Below are positions 11,545-21,095 of a stretch of 64,000 bases of DNA, piece after piece. Location of the stretch: positions 149,045,173 through 149,109,172 of the forward strand of contig CM054116.1 in the NCBI GenBank assembly GCA_028673005.1, read 5' to 3'. Position 1 is the first letter of the stretch, and each line of letters begins with the position of its first letter. The notes below the pieces were generated by a model. That model had not been told where the DNA came from. It saw only the letters and a list, made by a program, of their open reading frames with translations, and ran no database searches. The translations under genes and the position numbers were made by a program. This DNA comes from Tanypteryx hageni (lineage: Eukaryota; Arthropoda; Insecta; Odonata; Petaluridae).

Positions 11545-11925
11545 CAAGTTTGGTAATAGATCTTTCACCATAAAAAAAGGAAAGAGAAAACTCACGTACG
11601 CGCTGAGGGTCTCTGGAGGAATCGGCGGGACCTAATTCACACACACACTCCAAGGAGGCACTCACACAGTAGACTTGAACCAAAACTAGACACCGATGTT
11701 TCGACAGCTACGCTGGCATCTTCAGTAGTGTCAACCAAAACTAGACACCGATGTTTTGTAGCTGTGGAAACATCTGTGTCTAGTTTTGGTTCCAGTCTAC
11801 TGTGTGAGTGCCTCCTTGAAGTGTGTGTGTGTGTGTGAATTAGGTCCCGCCGATTCCTCCGGAGACCTGCAGCACGTACGTGAGTTTTCTCTTTCCTTTT
11901 TTTACGGTGAAGGATCTTTTACCTT
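11545..11925. repeat. Large inverted repeat of Penelope-like terminal type
   Basis: Two arms of about 140 bp (about 11550-11690 and 11785-11925) are near-perfect reverse complements. Each runs from TTTCACCATAAAAAAAGG through a GGTCTCTGGAGGAATCGGCG segment and a CA/GT microsatellite to a block ending in the CTAGTTTTGG motif. The 95-bp spacer contains further copies of CAAAACTAGACACCGATGTT. This arrangement, with a CTGAAGATGCCAGC...GAAACATCGG module, is what one expects of head-to-head Penelope-like element termini. No reverse transcriptase is present here. Confidence 0.7.
11685..11729 (-). ncRNA. Hammerhead-like ribozyme motif
   Basis: Read on the - strand, the 45 nt have the hammerhead order. 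Helix I strand ACUA; core CUGAAGA (fits CUGANGA); a helix II built mainly from CAGC/GCUG with a GUA loop; GAA; helix III ACA/UGU closed by UCGG; the cleavage triplet GUC; then helix I partner UAGU. Departures from canonical are one extra U between CUGAAGA and helix II and one mismatch in helix II. Hammerhead motifs are established in Penelope-like element termini. That this copy cleaves itself is inference. Confidence 0.45.
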
Positions 11926-12017
11926 TTACTTACTTTGTATTGTCTCACCGTGTCTCGCAATACCCTTTTATCAATATCAAGTTTGTTCTTTCAAATTTCT
12001 CATAACTCGGTGATGTA

Positions 12018-12152
12018 TCACTTTGTACAAAATCGCACTTTATGTGTTAGAAACACGACCCGGGTTTCAACAGTTGGTCAACCATTGACTTTCAACCCTT
12101 GAAACCTGTGTCATGTTTCTAACAAATAAAGTGGGATTTTGAACAAAGTGAT
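12018..12152. repeat. Inverted repeat with TTGAAACC...AATAAAGTGG tail motif
   Basis: The left arm CACTTTGTACAAAATCGCAC and onward to CCCGGGTTTCAA mirrors the right arm TTGAAACCTGTGTCATGTTT to CAAAGTG. They are separated by about 30 bp. The right arm contains AATAAA. The same tail occurs alone at 47738-47815. It is another probable Penelope-like terminal hairpin, from a different family to the one at 11.7 kb. Confidence 0.6.
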
Positions 12153-12159
12153 TTGTACT

Positions 12160-13619
12160 TTCTTTCATTTTAATTGTGCAATTCCACAAAGTAACGGCAG
12201 AACAAATAAGTTTTATAATGTTTCTTGTATTATTTGGATCCAATTTCTTTACAATGAGATGGTGCATCATCTCGGACACTATATAAGCGGTTAAACGCCT
12301 CTTAGCATGTCTTTTAGCTTCCTTTTAGTTCCTTCGTACTGCTTGTATGGCTCACTTGACTTGGTGATATTGTTGGAGGTTGAACAGCCACTTTTTCCTC
12401 TTTTCGATCATCAACTTGGTTCAAGAAGCAATATAAAAAAATTGAAAAATTAATTCCTTTTCTTATATAACAAGGTTATGGAAACCCATGACTCAGCTAT
12501 AATAATCCAAGAGGTTGATTAGCCATAAATGCAGTCAGATACATTGCAGCTGTTTTCAGTGGTGATTCACTGCAAGTAGTTTCTAAAAAGGAATTAGAGA
12601 TACCTAAGATAATTATTTAATTTTCTAATTTTTTATACTGAATTGCTCATTATTGAATTTGTTTTCAGCAATAAGACGAGATTGATAATTCTCAAGAGAA
12701 TTGGCTTGGTTTTCATGTAGCATATCAACAGCAATACTGTCCTGTGTTAACTGAGGAGCAATGTGTGTATTTTTATCGATCATCCTAGAGTTCTTCATCT
12801 GTGGCCATTTCTGCAGTGGATATTTCAGATCAGCCTCCTGTTGTCGAAATATGTGAACTTTCTCAATCATTTAATCCCTGCTTTTGATGTCTTTTATTAT
12901 GTACATAACATCCAACTGGCTAAATTTTTGAACAATTTCTCCTACCTATGCATTCATCCTTCTTACAACATAGTAGCTGAGAGGGTCTTCCCACTTTCTT
13001 TAGCTCTTCCAATCAGACATTGTGGCACTCGAGAACTGTTTACAAATAACATCAAATGGATATGATTTATGAGAATGAGACTGAATCATCTCACTGGCCC
13101 CTATTCCCCCTTTTTTCACAGTCCCTTAGCTACCTTGACTACTACTAATTCCTATTGATTGAGAACACTTGCCTTGTGTTCTGTATTTTTGATCTTATTA
13201 TTTCTGAAGAACGGATTTTCTGATGAAAGTTATCAACTTTTTTTTATTATTTCCTTACTAATTTCTGAAAGTGATTTTGAGACATTAATAAATTTGTAGG
13301 AACTGATAGAGATTAAGGTTGAAGAAATAGTGCAAATAATTTTTACTTGCATCAATTAGTGGAGCTGAGGTCGTCATAGCAGATGAAATTTTGATTTGTG
13401 TAACTAAAAATTTAGAAAAATATTGTATTCAACATCTTCTTAAGCTAAAAACCTTTCTATATAATAATGTGAAAGTCTATCGAAATAAAATTAAAAGCTT
13501 ATTACTACAGTATACCCTTGTTAGCATGAACTCTGCTAACATGAGCACTTGGTTTACATGAACAAATATTTACCCTGGTGCTGAATGTATGAGAGTTGGC
13601 TGATTAACATGAAATTCTC
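12160..13619. other. No gene recognised; short pogo-like end at 13507
   Basis: AT-rich DNA with several short open frames. The longest, 12763-13065 on + (100 codons), has a hAT-like VAERVFPLS near its end, but the rest shows no hAT features and I do not call it. CAGTATACCCTTGTTAGCAT at 13508 looks like a Tigger-type terminus. Related text (GGTTAACATGAACACTTG) resumes at 21143 after the piggyBac insertions, so this old element was probably the landing site for them. Confidence 0.3.
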
Positions 13620-14189
13620 TTAACCACTCATCTGGGTATGCCGTATATATACGGCATAGCCAGACGCTCCGGTGGTGGGTATGCCGTATATATACGGCAC
13701 AGCGATTTTTAGCCTATTTGCTATGGGTATGCCGTTATATTCCGTCACGCAGCTTTTCTCACTCATAGCGGCATCCTTTTAGTTTACCGTTTTGCCAGTA
13801 GATGGACTTTCCTTCCCTATTTTAGGAAGCTATACGTCTCGTATCCAAAGCCTGCATTTGCCATGAGGGTTGCATATCCCCTGCCCCTATTTTTTTAAAT
13901 TCGGGGTTTGACATCTTGGATTATTTCACACCCTCATGCGAAAAATTTTGTTTGTCGCCGCTTGCATCTTACTTTCCTCGATCAGCATGCTACTTGTAAA
14001 TCCTTTTCTTTCATATTTAGCCTTTTCCACTGTTATGCGGTCGCTTTGTTCTCCCAGGATGGCTGAGTGGCAAGAAGGGTCGTTTTATGGCACCCTACTT
14101 TATATCCCCCACATTGACGGTTTCGCTCAAAGGAACCATTGTTTTTCTGTTTTTCCGCCTTTCCTTGACGTATCCTTGTAATCCCCCTG

Positions 14190-14403
14190 AGTGGGTGGTC
14201 TGCAAAGATGTGCACATAGAAAAATTTCTTGACGCAAAATCTAGCCTAAAACGACGATCTAGAGCACGTAGTTGGGGGGAGACAACTGCAAATGAAATAA
14301 AAACTCTTCTTGGTATCTTCATACTCCAGGGAATTGTACTAAAACCGGATTATGCTATGTATTTTAGTAAACGAGAGAGCATTGGAACTCCTTTTTTCTT
14401 GAA
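14190..14403 (+). pseudogene. piggyBac transposase N-terminal-domain fragment
   Basis: A frame of about 70 codons with the pattern preceding the piggyBac catalytic core: EWVVCKDVHIEKFLDAKSSL, then RARSWGETTANEIKTLLGIF, ILQGIVLKPDYAMYFSKRES and IGTPFF. The family signature is W..VT..E...LLG, then G...KP....YW, then TP.F. It ends where the hairpin sequence starts at about 14410, and no DDD core follows, so the gene is truncated. It belongs to the element whose ends lie at 13624 and 14977. Confidence 0.85.
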
Positions 14404-14420
14404 AGTTTTCAGTGAAAAGA

Positions 14421-14590
14421 GCGTTGCAGTTGGCTTCCTCAGGTCAGCTGACCTGAGGAAGCCGACTGCAACGCCGGCGAAACATCGTCTTGTGAAACAG
14501 CCGATCAACGCGGTGAGCTACCGAAAAACATGCAGCATGTAACCTGTTCTTAGATAAATAAAAACCTTTTGAATTGAATTGAATTGACTT
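14421..14590 (+). repeat. Palindrome and Penelope-like tail inside piggyBac A
   Basis: 14421-14474 is a 54-bp palindrome with one mismatch (GCGTTGCAG...CTGCAACGC, centred on GGTCAGCTGACC). It overlaps a second hammerhead-like module: CTGAGGA (14453-14459), then GCCG/CGGC as helix II, then GAAAC (14479-14483). Downstream come AATAAA and a (GAATT)3 tail at about 14572-14587, typical of a retroelement 3' end. Helix III plus cleavage-site geometry is not intact here. Confidence 0.6.
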
Positions 14591-15141
14591 TACGTAATAA
14601 ATGTAATTTTTTCTATTTCAATATATTGTGTTTTTTAATTATACATAAGGTTTGCATCTTAACTTTTATTAGTGATAATATGATTTTTATGAATATTTTG
14701 AGTAATTATGTAATTTTAGACCGTTTCCACCCCATTTTTTGTAATTTTCACATAATTTTATAAATTTAAATTTTCTATTAAAAATTAATATTTATACATA
14801 ATTGTTCATTCTTGCGTGTTAAAAAGTCTAATGTTTTAAATTAAAAAATATCCAATCAAATACGGAACATTTACTATATTTTATAAATATAATTCAAAAG
14901 GTAAAAATTTGCCAAATTTTCAATTTAAATGCCCACCGCTGGTGCGGCTTCGAAAAATTAAATACCCAGATGAGTGGTTAACACTTTGGCGACCTGATAT
15001 TTAAATACAACCCACCCCACTGAAGACTGGCCATTTAAAGAGCTCTCTTACAATATTGTACCTCTACATATAAAAAATCATAACTATTTTAATGTTCAAT
15101 ATTTTTTAATAAAATTTGATATTTTTTACTCATCTAAGGTG

Positions 15142-15500
15142 CTAGTACTTTGATATAGAATGGTAGTTACTGAAACATATCCCTATGTGTAGCGGAACCT
15201 TGCAGAAATAACAAATATATCTTGTCTCCTTCCTAATTTTCTTTGATGTACATACACTACACTTTCTAGATGGATAATTCGTATGTTCTCCTCCTACAAT
15301 CTTCTCCAACCTATGCAGTTTCATATCACTGGGGAGTCTGCTTGGGTTATCATTCCGTGAGGTTTGCTGTGTCAGCTTTTCTTTGTTGCTTTCTATTTCA
15401 TCCTCACTCGATGAATCATTTCATTCTGGTCATTCTGTAGCCCAATCTTTCACAACTTCAAGAAGAAAGTTCTTAAATCTTAGGTCGGCAGATTTGTTTT
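15142..15500 (-). pseudogene. piggyBac transposase C-terminal Cys-rich end
   Basis: The - strand frames read FKNFLLEVVKDWATE, an acidic stretch (SSSEDEIESNKEK), then RLEKIVGGEHTNYPSRKCSV, CTSKKIRKETRYICYFCKVP and LHIGICFSNYHS. The paired Cys (C..C, C..C, then VPLHIGICF..YH) is the RING/PHD-like Cys-rich domain at the C terminus of PGBD4-type piggyBac transposases, which binds the element ends. A stop lies between the first and second pieces. The catalytic part is not visible. The adjoining DNA is broken at 15553 by the hairpin insertion. Confidence 0.85.
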
Positions 15501-15552
15501 TCGTTTTGTAAAAGACCCACTTACTGTATTATATCAAAATATTCTTAATTAA

Positions 15553-15825
15553 GATAAATGGATGAGACTCCAGCCAAAAACAATGGTTCAAAGACTAGCC
15601 CGATGCATTTCGCCCACTAAGTGGGCATTTTCAAGGGCGATGTAACATCGACAGCGACAGAGTGTCGATGTCGAGTCGACTCTCTGTTGCTGTCGATGTT
15701 ACATCGCCCTTGAAAATGCCCGCTTAGTTAGCGAAATGCATCGGGCTAGTCTTTGAACCTTGGTTTTTGGCTGAAGTCTCATCCATTTATCATATTATGC
15801 CAAAAGTGTTTGAGCCATCTTTGGT
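15553..15825. repeat. Penelope-like hairpin insertion with 13-bp target duplication
   Basis: About 115-bp inverted arms run from GATAAATGGATGAGACTC to the centre and back to GAGTCTCATCC-type sequence at 15791. Each arm includes the module GCCCACTAAGTGGGC next to TTTC and ATGCATCGGGCTAGT. The insert is flanked by direct repeats TATTCTTAATTAA at 15540-15552 and 15826-15838. A partial copy of the same family lies at 55725-55830. No protein is encoded. Similar paired termini are seen in Penelope-like elements. Confidence 0.75.
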
Positions 15826-15838
15826 TATTCTTAATTAA

Positions 15839-16429
15839 AATGATGCAAGTCAAAAATAGTTGTATGAACACAAAATGAACTATTCTAGAAAATTATTATT
15901 TGTATAATAAAACTGTAAATTCCTGGCAGGTAATGAGAAAGAACATTAAATTCACTGCGGAAACAGAAATGATCTCACAAGTTGGTTTGTTAGATGATAT
16001 TTTCTTTTCAAAAACACCTCCCTTACCCAAGGTCAGGGTGGTCAAAAAAGCTGTCTTCTCTTCTCCCACCTTGGTGGAGAGTCATATTGTGTTTTCCATC
16101 CAGTGACAAAGAAGACCCTCCTCAACCGAAGGTCATTCATTCATAATATGATGTGTTTTTCATCTTATTCCAATGGCATAGAAAATAGGCATCTTTTTGA
16201 AAGAAGGCATTCCCATCTGTTTTTGAGCCATAAACAGACACATTTCCCTTGTAGAAAAAATTCTTCGCCCTTCTGTGTTCTCTTCTGCCTTGTAAGTGAA
16301 TGCTTATGGTCTCCTTGAAGCTACCAAAAATGGAAAGATGAAATTACACTGCTTATTAGTAAAATTTGAGGAAATGAAGATGATGAATTATTTCTTTCCG
16401 TGTCTGTCACAGAAAAAAAATACAAAAGT
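15839..16429. other. Interior of piggyBac B, no frame recognised
   Basis: This should correspond to the transposase interior of element B, but neither strand shows convincing DDD motifs. The open frames at 15900-16106 and 16103-16318 (+) have no recognisable domain. It may be heavily decayed. Confidence 0.35.
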
Positions 16430-16732
16430 TAATTTATTTATTTATTTAATTATACATTGCAATTTGCCATCTGGCCAGGTGACAAAGAACACATAATATA
16501 TATAAAAATAATAATATTTACAATCACAATTTTTACAAATACTCTCTACAATATATTTAATATTTACAATTCAATTTTGCACCTGAAGTGTGGATTTTTG
16601 GAGTTCATGGAAGGCCTTCATGGCTACCGTAGCGGTCATGGGGCCCACAAAGTCCCCACCGTACTTCACCCTTCCAAGCAATCCTCTACTTTTCCAGCAC
16701 CTAGGTACAATTACAGTCATAATTATATAGAT

Positions 16733-17067
16733 CAGAGGTGCCCAAACTTTTCTAATGGCGGGCCACATCAATGGTTGCGAATCCCTTGGCGGGTCGCATT
16801 GGAAGTTGTCAATTCTTCGGCGGGCCGGATTAGAGTTTAAATCGGAAATTTTCCATATATTCTGAGATGCCATTAAGTGAAAATCATGTCTAAATAAGGT
16901 TTTGATGGCTATCATTTCAATATTTAAAGTTTTATTATGAAAACTTTAAAAAAATGTATGAATTTGTGTGTTAAATTTTTCGAATTGATTTTTCGCATTA
17001 GCTTCGCGGGCCGAACAAAAACCCTTCGCGGGCCGCATTTGGCCCGCAAGCCGTTTGGGCACCGCTG
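16733..17067. mobile_element. 335-bp hAT MITE with perfect 8-bp duplication
   Basis: Inverted ends CAGAGGTGCCCAAAC and, from the right, CAGCGGTGCCCAAAC are flanked by ATATAGAT on both sides (16725-16732 and 17068-17075). The interior has repeated GCGGGCC motifs (GGCGGGCCACAT, CGCGGGCCGCAT). These are the ends of Charlie-like hAT MITEs. It has no coding capacity. Confidence 0.96.
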
Positions 17068-17077
17068 ATATAGATTG

Positions 17078-19850
17078 CTAATATTCCTCTTCCAAGTTCA
17101 TCTTACTTTTACCATGCATGTATGCGTTAACTCTACGCTTAAAATTTTTTGCGCCCTTAGGTAAGGGCCTGAAGAGCACCTTAAATAAATTGTTCCACTT
17201 ACTAATTCCCCTGTTTAGAAAAGAATTCTTTGCTGTATTAGTTCTCTGCAGCCTAAGTTTAATTTTAAATTCATGGCTATTTTTGCCTAAAAAATTCGGA
17301 ACCTGCATTCTACTTCGTAAGTCTTCCCGTGCTTTATTATTAGTGATTACCTGGTAAAGCCCGCCTAATCTGTTAATACTTTTCCTACTTTCTAACGATT
17401 CCCAATCTAGAATTTTTAACATTTCGGTGACGGTCTTCCTTTTTAAACCTACCTAGTACATATCTTGCGGCTTTCTTCTGAACTTTCTCTATTTTCCTTT
17501 TTTGCCCTATCTCATGTGGTTCCCATACATTTGTCGCATATTGTAATGTTGGCCTGACTATTGGTTTGTATGCCTTTTCCTTCGCAGCCCTACTACTTCC
17601 CTTAAGATTATGCATCACGTAATGTAAGTTTTATATGCTTTTCCTATGATATTATCAATATGCCTATCCCACCCTAGATCTTTTGCTACACGGACGCCTA
17701 AGTACTTGCAGCAATCAAATTTGGGTATCATTTTGCCGTGTAGCTTGTATCTGCGCTCGCTTATCAATCTTTTGTTTGAGAACGTGACATGCTTGCTTTT
17801 ATTTATATTTATACTCATTTTATTTGCCCTAATCCAAGATTCTATCGTGTCGATGTCCTCTTGTAGAATTTCTCGGTATTCTTGAATTAATGTTATTCGG
17901 CAAATCATTAACATAAATAAGAAATAGTAATGGACCTAAAACACTTCATTGGGGCACCCCTGTTGTGATATTTACAAAATTCGACAGACTCGTTCCCACT
18001 CTAACCCTCTGAGACCTGCCAGTAAGGAAATTTTTAATCCATGAGATCACTCTCTTATCAATGTTTAACTTATATAACTTAGCTAAAAGAATGTCTTGAG
18101 AAACAGTATCAAATGCTTTTGCAAAATCTATTATGATCCCATCCACTTCTTCCCCTTTATCAATCGTATCTGCGATATCTTGGACGAGTCCCAGTAACTG
18201 TGTATCACACGAGTATCCTTTTCTAAATCCATGCTGATTTTTACATAGCCAATTGTTTAACTCCCAGAAGTTGCGCAGGTAATCAGCTATTATTTTTTCC
18301 ATGAGCTTGCAAACTACTGATGTTAGACTAACTGACCTGTAAGTTTCAACGTTGGTTTTCTTCCCTCCCTTGTGAATAGGTATTACTATTGCCTTCTTCC
18401 AGTCCGCCGGTATACTACATTTATTTAAAGGGACAGTAAATAATACTCGCAAATACGGTACTATTTCCCTTGAACTCAACTTCAATGCCTCTCCCGCAAT
18501 ATCATCTGGTCCCCTAGATTTGCGATCTTTTAACTTTGCCACTTTTTTAATAATTTCCGCATCTCAAATGATAATGTCTTTTGGCTCATCCATCGATACC
18601 GTGTCTTTATTTAACTCTGTTTCCGTCACTATACCATTAATAGCTCTCTGCACTAAAGTGTCAACATTTTCAGATTTCCTAAACACACTGGCATACCACC
18701 TATTGAACTCATTTGCTTTATCTTCATCTCTTACGAGTATTTCACCATCTGCATTCTTTATCGTAGCTAATTTTGTTTTCTCTACGCCTTCTAAGATATA
18801 TATAGAAATCGCTACCGTTACTTTTATCTAAAATATTTATGAGATATTTTTCTTTAGCTCTCCTTTTTTCTTTGTTCAGCTCTTTTGTTAATTTAATATA
18901 TTTACTTGAATAGAAATTTCCTAAATATTTCATTTTATGCGTTTTTCTAACTTTTCTTTTCAATTCTGCAATAGTTTTGTTATAATACTCAGGATCGGGA
19001 TTGTCCTTCAGAATCTTTATGGGCACATACTTTTGTAGTCCCAGCAACAATAGATCCTTAAATGCTATCTACATATCTTTTACGCTTCCCCCTTCACTTG
19101 CCCACTTTGGAAATCTTTCCCTTAAATATTACCGAAATCCAGTGCTATCGGCTCGACTATATTGCCATACCTTAGTTTTTTGCATCATCGTTGGAGTCGT
19201 TATATCCCAGTCCATTTCTAAATAGACAGTGTCATGGTCACTAATACCTGCCATTGACCCCGAGCAAATAAGTGACTCATATGGCCTTAAAAGAAAGACA
19301 TCGAGAATTTTACCCCCTCTGGTAGGCCATCTTACTACCTGGACTAATGCTCCTTCGTAGATAAGGCTGTTTACCAATTCCTGAGCCCTCCCGCCCCCTG
19401 CTGATGACCCTTCCCACTTGACTGAAGGTAAATTTAGGTCTCCTGCAATTAGTATTTCCTGAGTTAACGGCTTTTCGACGTATAAGTTTGCTAACATTTC
19501 CAACAAATCTTAATCCTCTCCTGGTTTCCTATATGCTGCTATAATTTCAATTTGCTTTTTTAAAGAAGGATTTCTTAGTTTTATACACATTGCCTCGCAA
19601 TCCCTTCTTACCCATTCGAAGCATTCCTTGACACAAATGAAAATCCCCCCTCCTCTAGATTCGCGATCTCTTCTATATACCGTATAACCAGGTGGAAAAA
19701 TCTCATTCGAGTTTATATCGTTTTTTAACCATGATTTTGTCCCTATAACTACATCAGAATTGCAAGCATCAACTAGCGTTAGAAACTCATCCCTCTAGTT
19801 GTTTACGCTTTGACAGTTAACCTGAAGTATCCTCAAACCCTTACCTTTAC
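17078..19850 (-). pseudogene. CR1 ORF2: APE endonuclease and reverse transcriptase, disrupted
   Basis: In - strand order: the endonuclease starts at LQVNCQSV (about 19830), then GTKSWL, YRRDRESRGGGIF, AGDLNLPSVKWEG, WPTRGGKILDVFL and GISDHD. The linker and fingers follow (YYNKTIAELKRKVRKTHKMK). The reverse transcriptase has SRGPDDIAGEALK, AIVIPIHKGGK, QHGFRKGYSCDTQL, GIIIDFAKAFDTVS and TGVPQ. The thumb and C-terminal part are at 17078-17914 (CKYLGVRVAKDLGWD, RPTLQYATNVWEP). Breaks seen: TESWL reads TKSWL, so the catalytic Glu of the endonuclease is lost; a stop precedes RDEF; GVPQ is followed by TGA; and the FADD catalytic box is missing between INSRI and YREILQ. Reverse transcription is impossible from this copy. 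Confidence 0.93.
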
Positions 19851-19950
19851 ATGGTTTCCTCGTCAGTTCAACAGCACCCCCTTCCGTTTGAATCCCCCCA
19901 AATATCCATTTACCATTGCCCCGTCCTTATTTCACCTCTTGCTGCCGTCT

Positions 19951-20838
19951 TCAGTTTCCCTGGTACCTGATCTGTTGAATTGCGTCACAAAAGAGCTTAC
20001 CTAATTTTTGGCTTCCCCTTCGATTCAAGCGTAATCCGTCCCTCCCCAAATCATGTTCCTTCAACCAACAATTTGGATCCACAAAATGCACACCCTGTTT
20101 GTTGCAAACCCAGTCAATGCCCTCGTTGATATAGTCTATTTTCCAGTTGGGCACATCTCTCCTTCTCACTATACCACTTATTATCACTCTCGCTTTCTTA
20201 AACTTCTTCTTCGCTGCTGAACACAAGTCCCATATATTACCGACGACGTGATCTTCACTTCTAGCCCCTTTCACATCATTGGTTCCCGCATGTAGTAGCA
20301 CTACACTTTCGTGTCGATCATCGTTCATACCTTATATCCTCCTTTCCAACTGTTCCGTTGTAATTTCCGGTAAACACTCAACGATACTTCCCTGACGCGT
20401 GCATTGCTCCCCACTGAACCTCACCATAGGTTCACCCATCGATAAAATGTTCGATGAATTTTCATTCATATTTCTTTTCTTCGCTCCACCGTTTATTTCA
20501 GCCCTTGTTTTTAGCTCCCTGTTTTCACTCTGTAGGGTTTTTATTTTTGCGTTTGCCTCCTCTAGCTCTTTCTTCAGCGCTGCGATCTCCAATTCCTTTT
20601 CCTCCAATATATTTAAAACCTTTCCCTTATTACACTTCGTACACTCCCAATCGTCCTTTACACACTCCTCTATCTTACTTTCACTGCAACTAAAATGGAA
20701 CCAGCCCTTACATTTCCCACACTGCCCCGTTCTTGAGCATCCTCTTACAGATGTCACACTTAATGACAATGGTATTTTCCTTCCCTGCCATGTCACTTTC
20801 ACTTTTCCAGAGTAACCAACAGACACGTCCTTACTCAA
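19951..20838 (-). pseudogene. CR1 ORF1: PHD finger, coiled coil, SGNH esterase
   Basis: The first piece (20332-20838, 168 codons) has a Cys/His-rich PHD-type finger (CSRTGQCGKCKGWFHFSC, then WECTKC). A charged coiled coil follows (ILEEKELEIAALKKELEEAN). The second piece (19951-20328) is an SGNH-hydrolase fold: VVLLHAGTNDVKG contains the block III Asn, and DGLRLNRRGSQKLGKLF is at the expected C-terminal position of the Asp...His block, although the usual D..HLN reads D.LRLN, so the catalytic His is probably lost. A stop between the pieces at about 20330 breaks the frame. This protein normally binds RNA and membranes during CR1 retrotransposition. Confidence 0.88.
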
Positions 20839-21095
20839 CGGCTGCCTGACTACTATTCCTATTTAATTCCTACTTGTTAGAGCATCTAAAGGAAACAATC
20901 GTATTAATTTCTTTCATTTGTTCTATAAGACTTCCTGATCATTAAGACATTGGAAAAACAATAATTTATTTTAAAATTAAATAAATATGAATGATATATA
21001 CCAAGATGATGTAAAGACGGAAATCTCCATCTGCGGTCATTTACGTTCCGTAACCAAAAGATGGAAATCTCTGTCTCTGGTTGTCAAAGTGTTAA

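Larger units (their letters stand above)
13624..14977 (+). mobile_element. piggyBac-type element A
   Basis: Perfect 16-bp inverted repeats CCACTCATCTGGGTAT lie at both ends, flanked by TTAA (13620-13623 and 14978-14981). Just inside the left end the palindrome-containing motif GGGTATGCCGTATATATACG occurs in tandem, with a third degenerate copy. A transposase relic is at 14190-14403 and a Penelope-like hairpin at 14421-14590. The right TTAA is also the left TTAA of element B. Confidence 0.93.
16430..20880 (-). mobile_element. CR1-type LINE, nearly full length, dead
   Basis: A non-LTR retrotransposon on the - strand with ORF1 (PHD finger, coiled coil, SGNH esterase), then ORF2 (APE endonuclease, reverse transcriptase), then a 3' UTR ending in ATTAAATAAATAAATAAATT at about 16433-16452. 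ORF1 with PHD plus esterase is typical of CR1. The 3' UTR is split by the hAT MITE at 16733-17067. The exact 5' end upstream of 20838 is uncertain. Confidence 0.88.
14982..21091 (-). mobile_element. piggyBac-type element B, expanded by nested insertions
   Basis: The left end is CACTTTGGCGACC after TTAA (14978-14981). The right end read inward is CACTTTGACAACC before TTAA (21092-21095). Subterminal repeats (GATGGAAATCTC and GACGGAAATCTC) lie inside the right end. A piggyBac C-terminal relic is on the - strand at 15142-15500. Inside lie a Penelope-like hairpin with its own 13-bp duplication, a CR1 LINE and, within that, a hAT MITE. Removing these leaves an element of usual size. The outer limits rest on the matching imperfect 13-bp ends and two TTAAs. 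Confidence 0.75.

Noticed and set aside
10895..11683. Long open frames on both strands across 10.9-11.7 kb
   Set aside because: They consist almost entirely of unknown residues from the 500-N gap.
12763..13065. hAT C-terminal domain from VAERVFPLS
   Set aside because: Only one short phrase fits; flanking residues lack the dimerisation pattern and no termini are seen.
13620..14020. CRISPR-like array from the repeated GGGTATGCCG motif
   Set aside because: The genome is eukaryotic, units are few and palindromic, and they lie at a piggyBac end.
20399..20815. 138-codon + strand frame opposite CR1 ORF1
   Set aside because: Antisense shadow of the coiled-coil and PHD coding sequence.
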